Part shown: one piece after another, positions 22,603 through 34,900 of the stretch
Layout: the number at the start of each line of letters is the position of its first letter
Position numbering within the stretch: the first letter of the stretch is position 1
Assembly: GCA_017506865.1 (NCBI GenBank)
Contig: JAFCMP010000511.1
Span: forward strand, 372,001 to 436,000
Length of the DNA: 64,000 nucleotides
Reading direction: 5' to 3'
Source: Tribonema minus
Lineage: Eukaryota > Sar > Xanthophyceae > Tribonematales > Tribonemataceae
Notes under the pieces: model-generated
Told to the model about the DNA's origin: nothing
The model's database searches: none
What the model saw: the letters and a program-made list of their open reading frames with translations, nothing else
Made by a program: the position numbers and the translations under genes

Positions 22603-23040
22603 ATGTCCTCCTACATCGAGTACAGCGAGCTGAGCTCCGCGGGCACATCGTACACCCTCAGCGGCAGGCCTTCCGCCACCAGAAAGCACTCGCAGTCAAA
22701 GCGCGCAAACCGCCCTGCCTATTTTCTCAGTCAATATGACGCTGAAAATGCTTTCGACGAGCCCTGGAACCGGCACAGCTCCCGCGCCCACAGCCCCATC
22801 GCCATCCCCGTGAGCCCTTCCAAGGCGGATCAGGACTTGGCTCAGCTTGAAGCGGAACTTGCTGCGAGAGCATGGCGGATGTACGAGACTGTCAATGCAG
22901 CGCACGGCACTCTCATCCCTTCGCCAGCCGAGGAGAAAGCGCTGGCTCGCTACGCCGAGCTGGCGGGCGAGCTCGCCGGGGCGCCCCTCGAGTCTGCTCA
23001 AGATCTCAGCCGCGAGGACATATTCAACTTGGAGTGGTAA
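22603..23040 (+). CDS. Small intronless hypothetical protein (145 aa)
   Basis: The single open frame from ATG at 22603 to TAA at 23040 has a clean start and a normal residue mix. The N-terminal third is Ser/Tyr-rich and polar (MSSYIEYSELSSAGTSYTLS), then a basic Ser-rich stretch, then a predicted amphipathic helix (DQDLAQLEAELAARAWRMYE) and an acidic C-terminus ending in FNLEW. There is no signal peptide, membrane segment or family motif that I recognise. Unlike the large neighbours it shows no intron and no exon-edge copies. It is probably real because third-position bias towards C and G holds over the whole frame, but its function is unknown. Confidence 0.5.
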   Translation: MSSYIEYSELSSAGTSYTLSGRPSATRKHSQSKRANRPAYFLSQYDAENAFDEPWNRHSSRAHSPIAIPVSPSKADQDLAQLEAELAARAWRMYETVNAAHGTLIPSPAEEKALARYAELAGELAGAPLESAQDLSREDIFNLEW

Positions 23041-24766
23041 TTCAAGCGCCCAAGTTGCGGCGCGGCGGGGTCCCGCTGCATCTGCGGACAGCAGCTGCAT
23101 GTAGTAAGGTAACAACACAGCCAAGATCAGAGGGGCGGGCCGCAATGGTGCGGGGGGGTCAATGCGCCGGAGCCATATCTCTCCGGCCACCCCCCCGCGT
23201 TGCAGCCCTGCTCTGCAGCCTATTTGTCAATAGCTTTATCCTTAGCACAGCACCAGTGTGCATGTTATACCCATTAAAGAGCGACCGGTGGGGCACCGTA
23301 GAACCACGCGCGCCAGGCGGGTTGGGCGGTGGCAGCAGCAGCACCCATTTCTTTCCACAAGTCGGGGGTCCCTCTTGCGGGGGCGGCCAGTAGCACCTAC
23401 ACCTGCGCTCAAGGAAAACAGAGAGTGCAGCACACAGCAGGGGGGGGGGGGGGGTGCACACGGGCGGCGCCACTAGCTCTCCACGCGCTCTATATACACT
23501 AAGTGATAGGACTTGGCGGGCGATACAGAACAGGCAGAGCAAGACCAGCAGTAAAGCAAACAGGGGGGTCGAATCTGACAAGCAAAGCGTGCATCGCACG
23601 CCTCTCTCCATGTCCACCGCAGTACCCTCTATAGGTGCGTGTTACACACTCATGTGCGTGGCAATGATGTGTGATTGGCGCATGTGCGCTCCATTCAAGC
23701 ACGGCTACGAGGAGCCCATGCGCCGCGCTCCATATCTTTAGTATCTAAATGTGAAGGTGGTGATTTGACTCCCGGCAATGCGCACAACCCCCTCTCCTGG
23801 CGTTTTTGCTCTTGCGCCATGACCTTGCTGCTCGCTTGCGCGTCGTTTGTCTGCGCTGCGCGCTGCGATGGAGGCGCTTGTCTGCGCGTGGCGGGGCATG
23901 TGCCCCCCGTATGATGCATGTTTGCCTGCGCTGCGCACTTGAGATAGAAGTGCTTGTTGTGCATGCACCGCATTTGCCGGTGACAATGGTTGATGCTATC
24001 GCGTAAGCAGCAGCCTCTTGAGCATTTTCTGTTGTAATTTGTGTTGTATGGCCACCACTTGGTGCGTTGACAACGACAGTCACACTCACACTTGCACTTG
24101 GCACCATATCCTGCAGTGCCGGCTTTTGGTGCACGCATTCCTTCCGACAAAAAAGCTCTTTGTAGAAGTGCAATACCAGCTTTCTTGTCTGCGCGCCATT
24201 GAAAGCAAGTACGCCAATGTCATGAAGTCAATCACTGCCGAGGACGCGGAACTGCGCAAGCCCTCATTCATGGTGAGTTTTTGCAAAGCATGTTGTCCAG
24301 CTCTGACAACTGCTGAAGGCAGCTGGCGACTGCACTATACTGCCTCCAGCGATATGCAAGAAGCCACGTCAAGCAGCTCATGTCATGTCCACCATAGCTG
24401 CCAATGTCAAACATGTATATGGTCTTGAGCTGTGTCGTACTAATGCAACACTTCCCAGTATTGCAAGGTTGATCAAAACATAGACATCACCCATTAGTTG
24501 AGCCATGAAACCATCAACCATTTGCGTACATCAACAAACAAGGTGCTGCGAAATCACAGAGGCACGCGGGAAACAAAAACAGAGGCGGCGGAGCGACCCT
24601 CTATGCCACGCGTCTATTAACCCATGTGCACAACGACCCACTGTGCATCACCCACTTCAGATACCATGCAGGAAAAAATACTGATACACCAGAGTACAGC
24701 AGAGTACCCACCCCCCCCCCACCCCAACGCCCCCCCCACCCCCCAAAGGCACTACATACCTACCCG
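23041..24766. other. Intergenic stretch with one doubtful exon
   Basis: No complete gene seen. At about 24140-24270 (+) an open stretch reads like helical protein (LFVEVQYQLSCLRAIESKY) and ends at ATG-GTGAGT, so it could be an exon of an unmodelled gene or a relic. A G-run lies at 23441-23453 and C-runs lie at 24710-24745, the latter just past the kinase gene stop. Confidence 0.3.
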
Positions 24767-25938
24767 CTATGGGCACTCCACCGCGCTGACCCCCGCCAAC
24801 TCGGCCGGCGAGCGCGGCACGCCCGCCGCGACCACCTCCGCGCGCGCGACGCCAAACAGGTACGAGCGCAGCGCCGCCATGTTGTCCTGCTCCATGAGGC
24901 GCCGAAACGGCTCCGCGGGGATGACCAGGACCTCCGCGCCCTCATCCTGAGCGCTGCTGCTGCTGCTAGGCACGGCGATGACGCCGTCCGCGCCGCGCTC
25001 ACCCGCGCGCCCGCTCAGCTGCTCCAGGTCGCCGCAGAAGCAGAAGTCGCCGGCCTGGAGGATCTCCGTGCGGTCTGCGGCGGAGGCGGCGCGCCGCCGC
25101 TGCCGCGCCGCGGCGGTCGCGGCGGCGGCGTCCTGCGGCAGCGCGCTGCGGGCGCAGCGGCGGCGGCGGCGCGGCGGCGGGGCGCTTGAGGCGTCAGGGG
25201 GGGGTCAAAGGGGCAGCCAGAAATTGCGTGCTCATGTAGAAGTAAAGCGTCTGCGCTGCTTCGCCGTGTGGTGACGCATGACACAGTGCTGTGCATGGAG
25301 CCAGGGAAAACCGCCGGTCCAATGCAGGTGATGGCAGCGGACCGCGGCGGCGCTCACGCATCGCCTTTCTTGCGACCAGGGGACTTATGGATGGACACGA
25401 AGCAGCAATGACTGCATATTTTGGGCGCCACTCAGGCATGGCACAGCCCACTGCCCCCCCCCCCCCCCCACAACACAGCACCCCTGCCGGCACGACATCG
25501 TCTTGTCAATGGGCAACACTCGAGCCGCCGCCGCGCACAGCCGAATCGTGTCCGGCAGATGCAGGATGACAGTCCATCTCAACCGACCACGCCTCGCAAT
25601 GCGACAGCAGCGCACAATGCCGCAGCGCGCAGCGACTGCCAATTAGCCCCCCGTGCGAGGACCTCACTCAGAGAGAGCACCCGCCGCAGCGCGTCCACCC
25701 CGCGACACACACATCAACTTGAAGTTCATCAAAAGTACACTTGAAAATTAAAAGTCACACTTGCAGTTAATCAACTCACGCGTCGGGCGCCGACGGCGGG
25801 TGCAGCGGCGGCGGCGCGGCGTCGTCCGGCCACGTCGCGGCGACGCGCCCGCGCAGCACCACCACGGCGCACGCATCGCCGCCGCCGCCGCCGCGCGCCG
25901 CTGCGCCGCCGCCGCCGCCGCCGCCGCCGCGCGCCGCT

Positions 25939-25983
<45 letters not shown>

Positions 25984-28900
25984 AATGCAGCCTCGCCGGG
26001 CGCGAGTTGCCGCGGCGCGACGCCGAAGCCGCGGCGCAGCACCTCGCCCGCGAGCAGGTGGAGGCGCAGCTTGGTCTGCGCCTCGATGCGCCCGCGCACG
26101 GACGAGAAGACGTCCGTCAGCAGCGCAAAGAGGTCGTGCGTGACCGCCAGGAGCTCGCACCTGCGCAGCGCGCGAGGGGGGGAAGGGGGGGGGGGCGTGA
26201 GGGCGTGTGGGGGGGGAGGAGGCGTGAAGGGGGGGGGAGGGGGTGAGGCAGCGTTCGGGTGGGGGCTGTTGCCGGGTGCACGGTGTTATCTCGCATGACC
26301 GTACATGGGCAGATGGGGGGGGCAGGGAGAAGGCTGGCAAGTGCAAGCAGCGTCGGTAGAAAGCGGCAGCGATGAAGAGGGTGGAGGCTGCGCTTGCGAT
26401 GCAATGTGATGCGCAGTAAGCACGCACTCCGGCGGCCGCAGCGCTGCGCGCGCGCGCGTGTGCGCGAATGTTTAGCATGCGAACGCCCCTCAGCAGCAAA
26501 CCAGTATGCTGTTGCGGGTGCGCCCCCTTTTCTCTGAGCCCCTGTCGTCAGCGCTCGGCAAAGGGTGGCAGAAGCGCTCCCCTCTCGGCATGCATCCTGG
26601 TATCTGTGAGACACTCGCTTCGTGCAGCTACCGGAGCGCGTTTGTGCCGAGGACACCTGTGCGCGCGCGAACTGAGCGGGCAGCAGCAGCAGGAGCGCTC
26701 ATATGGCCCACTTTGCGTGCCATCACATCAGCGCTCAACAAGGGCTGCAGCAGCGCTCACCTCTCGGACGAGTCCGGCGCTAACCCTAACCCTAAGGTGC
26801 ACCACGGCCCTCTTAGCCCTCTTTGTCATCAGCGCTCAGCAAGGGTGCGGCAGCGCTCACCTCTCGGCCTGCATCGTACGCTACAGTGGTGCCTGTCCAA
26901 CACTCGCGTCGTGCAGCTACTGGAACACGTTTGTGCCGAGGACACCTACGTGCGCGTGCATTGAGCGGGCAGCAGCAGCAGCAGCGCTCACATGGCCCAC
27001 TGTTCGTGTCATCACTGCTCAACAAGGGCTGCAGCAGCGCTCCCCTCTCGGGGCGGGTCCAGCGCTAACCCTAACCCTAAGGTGCACCCACGGCCCTCTT
27101 AGCCCCCTTGTCATCAGCGCTCAGCAGCGGCTGCAGCAGCGCTCACCTCTCGGGCGAGTCTGGCGCTAACCGTAACCCTAAGGTGCACCCACGGCCCTCT
27201 TAGCCCCATCGTCATCAGTGCTCAGCAAACAGCTGCGGCAGCGCTCACCTCTCGGGCGAGTCCGGCGCGCAGCGGCACGAGCACATGCGCGGCAGCACTG
27301 TGCCTGGCTGCTGCATGAGCTCCACCTCCCCAAATGAGTCGCCCGCTGAGAGGCCCTGCCAATCGAAGAGCATGAAGACCGGCGCACGCTTGGTGAGTAC
27401 ACTGGGAGTTCGTGGTCAGTACAGCGTACTCACCCCGAACGAGTCGCCTGCTGAGAGGCCCTGCCAATTTTGAGAGCGCGAACACAGCAGTGCTTGGTGA
27501 GTACACTGGGAGTCCACGGTCAGTACAGTGTAGTCATGGGGAGGGCCTAGAAGCCACTGGCAGAGCTCTGCTTGATCGCGGCACACTGGCAGAGCTCTGC
27601 TCGGTCGCAGCATGCGTCAGGCGAACGTGGCACTCCTGCCAATGTGATGGTTTTTTTGTGCACGAGAGTATTTATTGATAAGGAAACTGGCCTTCAACGC
27701 TGAATGGCGCTGATGTATCTCCTCAAACGCCATGCGAAATTGCAATGCCATTGTAGTGTGCCAGCAGGAATTACATGATACTTTGGAGTATGTCCACAAT
27801 CCTAGATTGGAGCGCGAAAAGCCCAGGTGATTGTACTTGGGGCGCAATTTACAAATCACTGTCGTATTACCACAACCAGCCAATCACAGACTTCAATCAT
27901 GTAGCACAGGCGCTGCCATGCACAAGACACAAAAATTACTAGCAAAGGTGCCCTTGTGAGCCTTCACACTTCCTGAAAGTGTCCAAGCATCACATGCGAA
28001 CATGCACGTCAAAACATGAAAAACTTGGATGGGGCGGTGCGAGGCGCTGAGCGCTGAGGCAGAAATAGACGTCGCATAATCACAGTTAATGCCGATCGAG
28101 CAACGGATTCTCGTCTGACGCGAAGCTCCCATTACACGCACCATCACGATTGAGCACCGTCATCTAATTCAGCACGAGCCTCGCTCTGATGCAGCTGCAA
28201 GGTGCTGAGCGTTGACGCAATGCCCGCCCCCCCCCAGTACACGAGTGATCGCGGTACCTACCTCAAAGCACCAAGCGACATGCCTCAAAGCATCGGGCGC
28301 CATTCCACCCATTCAATGCAACTTGAAGTGTCTAGCCGAGCGTTGACGCACCTGCAGCACCTGCTCGCAGTCCGGTTTACGCATGGTCACGATACCCGCC
28401 TCGATGCATCCAGTCAACATGCCTCGGAGTGTTGGGCACCGTTCCGACTCATCGTCACGGCGCAAGTCTCTAGCTGAGCGCTGACTCACCTGCAGCACCT
28501 GCTCCCCTGCAGGCGAGCCGATGCCAAACTCAATGTTGCCGCGCTTGACCAGGAAGAAGGAGTCGTCGCGCTCGCCCTCGCGGTACACAACCTGCGGCAG
28601 CGCAGCGATGGCCGCAGTGCGACGAGTGCAAGCCATGAGTGACGGCATTGAAGTCAGGCAGGGGACCGAGCGACTCTTTTGGCAAATTCTGCAGCGTACG
28701 TGCCTCGCGTACGCAGGAGGGTCTCTGACCCTGATCTACCGCGGCAGTGATCAGTGTCACGGAAACCGAAGCGATGCATTCAAACGCTGAGTCCCGGGCC
28801 TCCATCGTTCGAGGAGGAGGAGGGAAGTCAGGGGACCGAGCGCACTCATCGCCCTGCTGTGACCAATGAGTGACGGCCTCCAACAGTCGGAATGGGGGGG

Positions 28901-31900
28901 GGTGGGGGGGCAGGCGCAGAGCGGGCGCGCAGCGACGAGCGTAAAGGACGAGCTCAGGATCTCTTTTCGCAGGTTGCTCTGGGAAGCGCGGGTTCGAACC
29001 ACGTTGCTCCTGGATGCTTCTGTTGCAAGAGATCCTCAGCTCTTCCTTGACTACCAGGAAGACGCAACAAGCACACAGGCTCCAAGCAGTTCTCGTCACC
29101 CGCAGGGTGTGCACTCTGTGGTGGTGGTACAGAAATGCAATTTTTGGGAATGCGCGAGGCCAGAGGGCGCTGCAAATGTGTCTGCACCAGTGGGGAGGCG
29201 AGTATCATCGCTAGGGTTAGGGTAAGGTTGGAGTTAGGGCCAGTGACCTCGACGCCTGGCGACACGCTATACGGTACGTCAGGGTTAAGGTTAGGGCAAG
29301 GGTAGGGTTGAAGCTACAGAGAGGGGACGCTTCGCTCACACGTCGAATTGTTAGGTTTGGGTAGGAAATAGAGTTGAAGTTACCAAGAGTGACACTCCGC
29401 TCACCTCGCCAGGCTGTACTTGCGCGCGGGGCACAGCGGCGGCACGAGCCGCGTCATGTGGTCGTACGTGATCTGGCACATTGAATTTTGAGGTTAGGGC
29501 ACAGCGGCGGCTTGAGCCGGACATCTGGCGAAATGGCACTTCAGGCTTTGAAGTTGGAATAAGGTAGGGTTGAAGTTACAGACAGTGACGCTCCGCTCAC
29601 CTCGCCGGGCTGGTACTTGCGCGCGGGGCACAGCGGCGTTGACTTCTGGCGCCACGCTATATGGCACATCGAACTTTGAAGTGAGGGCAAGGTAGGGTTG
29701 AAGTTAGGGCCAGTGACGCGCTGCTCACCTCGCCGGGCTGGTACTTGCGCGCGGGGCACAGCGGCGGCACTAGCCGCGACATCTGGTCGTACGTGATCTG
29801 CCCCGTGGGGTTGGGTCCAAGCGGATCGCCGTCTATCGCCTTGAGCATGCTGTTGATGTCCTCCTGGGATAGGCGCTCGCCCATGGCGCGCATGACGGCG
29901 GCGAGGTCGTCGCCGTCAATGTAGCCCTGCGCGCACGCGGCGCAAAAGTATGGACTTAAAATGAAGTTTTCTGCCGAAGGTGTTAGTCTATGTGAAGATG
30001 TTTTCAAATCACCGGGTACCATATATGACTGAAATCATCATCATCACTACTGCACCATGTTGATGTCCTCCTGGGACAGGCGCTCGCCCATGGCGCGCAT
30101 CACGGCGGCGAGGTCGTCGCCGTCGATGTAGCCCTGCGCGCGCGCGGTGGACGCCAAGGACACCAACATTACCATCATGTGTTGAAGCACAGCTTCCTTT
30201 CCTCAGCATCATCGTTGGCAAATCACTGGGGTATCATTCATGATACGGAAGGCATCAGAGCTGTTGATGTCGTTTCTGGGACAGGCGCTCGCCCATGGCG
30301 CGCATGACGGCGGCGAGATCGTTGCCGTCGATGTAGCCCTGCGCGCGCGCGCCACGCATGCCAATACATGAAATATATCAGTTGAAATGATGTTTATTTC
30401 TTCGCTGAAGATGTTTTCAAATTATGCACGAACATCATCACTAATGTAACATATTCATGTCATCCTGGGATAGGCCCATGGCGCGCATCACGGCGGCGAC
30501 GTCATCGCCGTCGATGTCGCCCTGCGTGCGTGCAGCGCATGCCCTCATTTCACAGACAGAAGTATCAGTGTAAGTGAGTTGTGTTCTGCCGGAGATGTTT
30601 TCTGAAGATGTTTTCAAATCGCCGGGTATCATTCATGCATGAGATCACCACTGATGCTGTTCACGTCATCGTGCGCGCATCACGGCGGCGAGGTCGGCGC
30701 CGTCGACGTAGCCCTGCGTGTGCGTGGTGCACGCCAAAGAAATGAGCATCATTCACGCACTCTGCCTGGCTCATGTGCAGAGCCAGGGGTGTGTGGGAGG
30801 GAGAAGGGGGGCGCTGAGCGGTGACAGCGCACTTCATTCGGAGCGCTGCCTTTGTAACCTAACCCTAACCCTAACCCTATGCAAGCGGCGCGGACGCGCG
30901 CGAGCGGACCGAGTGAATCAGCGTGACAGTGCTCGTTTCATGGCATCAACGCGCATGCGCGCAACGGAAGGCTGCCTACGAACCTTGCTGAAACCGAGCT
31001 TGCATGTGCTGGATTTGAGGTTGGGGTTGAAGCTAACGGGGGGCGTGCTCATTGCCAGAAGATGTGATGAGCACCATGACAACAGACGCGCATCGAGGAG
31101 CGCTTGTGCGCAAGGCAGTGCAGCGCATCACCGCGCCCAGAAGGCTACCTACTTCAAAGTACATACTTGCATACCATGCTGAAACTAACTACGAGGTTGC
31201 ACGCGACGGTGCGGCTCCCTACAACGCTGGCTGAAATTGCGCTTGCATGCGACAGTGCGGCCGCCAATGCGCCTCGCCAAAACTGACCCTGCGCTCGCAT
31301 GCAACGCCGCGGCTACCTACATGCATACCTCGCCGAGACGGTCCATGAGCTTGCACGCGACGCCGCGGCTACCCACATACATACATACCTTGCCGAGACG
31401 GTCCATCAGCTTGCACGCGACGGTGCGGCTGCCGATGCCGTGCGGCCCGAACCCCAGCCGCGTCAGCGCTCGGCGGCCTTCGTAGAACCCGCTCGTGGTG
31501 TCGCCGCCGCCGCTGCCGCTGGCGGTGTCGGCGCCGCCGCCGCTCGTGTCGATGATGCCGACCATCACCGCGAGCAGGCACGCCTGTTGGGGGCAGTGCA
31601 GCGCAGTGCGAGACAGTACAGGGGCAGTGCAGCGCAGTACAGGACAGTACAGGCATGGACTGGTGGGTCATTGTGGTGTGGCGTGGAGTGAAGCGGCTGA
31701 GAGTCGCATTTGTGTAAGAAAGTATTGCTGTTAAGTCCAACGGACAGGCGTATGCTGTCGAGACCCGGTGCGGAGCAGCAGCAGCCGCTGAAAGCAGGCG
31801 GCGCAGCGCAGCAGCGCTGTCGAGCTCAGGCGCACCGCCTCTGGCCCTTGCAGCCGCTTTCAGGCAACAGTGCTGTTTTGCACGCACCGCGCACGTGTTG

Positions 31901-34900
31901 CGGCATTGGGGCTGAGCACTAGGGTAGTAGACCGGCAGACAGGCTTAGGCTTGAGCTGTTGAACGGCAGCATCGCGCTGCGCTCTGACGCTCGGGCAGTG
32001 TGCACTGCGTTTGATGCGTAGGCGCACCTGGATGCGCCGCCGCCCCTCGCAGTAGTAATGGCACGCGTCCTTTTGATGAAGGCACGTACCTACCTAATGC
32101 TCATCAGTCGCCAAGGTATGACTACGTGTCACGTCAAACATGCGTACCAGATGTAAACATGGAACCAGAGGCAGGCGCGCACGCTGGATCAAGGCACGTA
32201 CGTCATGTCACTCGCTACAATCCTACCTCGTCACGCCATATACACATGCTGCCTATGCATTAACACAGAGGCAGGCGCGCACCTTACCAGCCTTCACAGA
32301 AGCGGTGGAGCATGCACGGAAGCGAAACCCTACATGGACGCACTTGGACCAGACACAGGGTGCACCTGACACCCGCAGCGACAGATGTCCCGTAGTGTGA
32401 AATTCACAAAATGAAATACGGGCGCACCTTGATGCGCCGCCGCCCCTCGCAGAAGTGGTGGAAGGCCTCGCACGCCTCCGCGGGCGTCGCGCGGCTGTGC
32501 TGCTCTACGCCCTCAAACCACGGGTGTGCGAGCGCCTCTGTGCACGTCGGCCGCACCGTAGGGTCCTGGCGGCAGCGGCGGCGGTAGCAGCGGCGGCGGC
32601 GGCAGCGGCAGCGGCGGCGGCGGCAGTGGCAGCGGCGGCGGCGGCAGGAGCGTGCGCGGCGCGGATGAGTTTCACGGCCACATATATACATGTACTTCAA
32701 AGTACTTGAAGTACTTCGAAGTATGTAATATAGTGCACGTCGGCCACACCGTCGGGTCCTGGCGGCAGCGGCGGCAGCAGCGGCGGCGGCAGCAGCAGCG
32801 GCGGCACGAGCGCGCAGCAGGCGAACAAGTCTCATGGCCACATACATGTATATGTCACATATGCAGCGCTGTAACGCACAATTGTGTACCTTGCTGAGCA
32901 TGCGCTTGATGAGGTCGATGGCCGCGGGCGACACGTCGCTCCACAACGGGTCGCTGAAGTCCGGCTCGCCGCGGCAGATGTGTCTTTGAAGTTCATCTTC
33001 ATCTGCGCCGGGATCCATATCAAAGGGGTGACGCCCCGCAATGAGTATGTACATGAGTACCCCCAGCGCCCACACGTCTGCCTTCGGCCCGACCTCCACG
33101 TCGTCGTCGCCGTCCTGGTCCAGGACCTCCGGCGGGGAGTACGCCTGCAGGCACGCAATGAAACAGCGCTCAACTCAGTGAGATTGATGCCTCGTACATC
33201 AGTGTTCCGCCAAGGGTACAGGCTCCCGAGTAAGTTAACAACCTTCATTATGAAGGCCCGACCTCCACGTCGCCGTCAGCGTCTTGGTCCAGGACCTCCG
33301 GCGGCGAGTACGCCTGCGGCACAGGCGCGCATGCAGCAGCGCTCAATGCGTGTTGTCGGCTCGTACATTGGTGATTCCGCCAAGATTCTAGGCAAAGTTT
33401 CAATTATGAAGGGCCGACCTCCGCGTCGTCGCCGTCCTGGTCCAGTACTTCCGGCGGGGAGTACGCCTGCGGGGATGCAGCGGCCAGCGGCGTGCTGAGC
33501 AACGGCGCATGTGCGCGTGAGCACTGCGGTTCACAGTCAGCGCACGTCATACGTCAACATCAGTCAATGTCGTCGTCGCCGTCCTGGTCCAGGACCTGCG
33601 GCGGCGAGGACGCCTGGGTGCGGCGCGGTGCAGCACATGGGGGCAGCACTGAATGTGCGCGGCGGGCGTCAACTGCAACTGTTGTCAACTTCAACAACCG
33701 CTGTCGCCGTCGCCAGTCCTGGTCCAGGACCTCCGGCGGTGAGTACGCCTGCGCAGAAACGAGTGAGGGCACGGTGCTGAGCAGAAATGGTGCGGCTGGA
33801 GATCCATGCGCGGCTAAACCTAGCCCTAAACCTGACCCTGATCCTAATTCTCATGCCAACTTCAACTGTTGTCGTCGTCACCATTCTGGTCCGGAACCTC
33901 TGGCGGCGGTTTCTCCTGCGAGCATGAGGCGGCGCTGAGAAGTGATCAGCGCTGCACGCGCGTGTGAGGATCTGTTGTTGGCATAGCAGCTGAGAATTAA
34001 ACTGCATAACTTCAACTTCACAACTTCAACAGTGGTGATCGCCGCCGTCCTGCGCCAGGACCTCCGGCGTGGAGTACGCATGCAGCGGCGACATGCGTAA
34101 CAGAAGCTAGGGGGATCTGACTTCCAATTTAGCTTTGCTTTCCCCCCGCGCGATGCTGAGCATCATTGCCGATACTCACCACCGTGATGCTGCTGGAGCC
34201 CAGCAGCTGGCCGCGTCCGCAGAGCCCCCCCTCCCTGCTCCACCAACCTCGACCACACTCGGTGTGCTGAGCAAATTGCAGTTCTGCCCCTGATGATGAA
34301 GGCTGGTGATCATCATCATCGAGGGCACTCACCACCAGCCCTGCAGCCTGGGCACCGCTGGCGGAACCTCCGCTGCTAACTTCAACCCTACTGAGAGCCC
34401 AGTCGTACTCAATTGGGTCATCTGATCAAATGCTGCGCATCAGCGCTTCAGAAACTCACCACCCTCATGCGGCTGGAGCCCGACAGCGTGGACAGTTCAA
34501 CGCCGTCGGCCACCTCCTCAACTTCAAACCCTAACCACCATCCTGACTGACCCAGTCAGTTCCCCTGATCAACTGCCGAGCATCATCATTACTTCAAAAA
34601 ACTCAGCGACAAAAATTCTTACCACCGTCATGCGGCTGGAGCCCGCCAGCTTGGCGCCGTCCGCGGACCCCCACTGCCAACTTGAAGTGTAACTTCACCT
34701 TTCTGCCGCCCCGACAACTTGGCCGAACAGCAGCTCGTACTCATCGCTTCTTTGCATTTTCCTCACAGGTACACCATGATTGATGCTGAGCGTCACCACC
34801 ACAGGCACTCACCACCGTCATGCGGCTGATGACCCGACACTTTAACGCCGTCGGCGAAGCTTTTCTTCTCAACTTCAACCCTCACCATAGCGCTGTCCTA

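Noticed and set aside
28980-29010. GGTTCGAACC, like a tRNA B box
   Set aside because: It is the centre of a palindrome; no matching A box, acceptor stem or anticodon arm is present around it.
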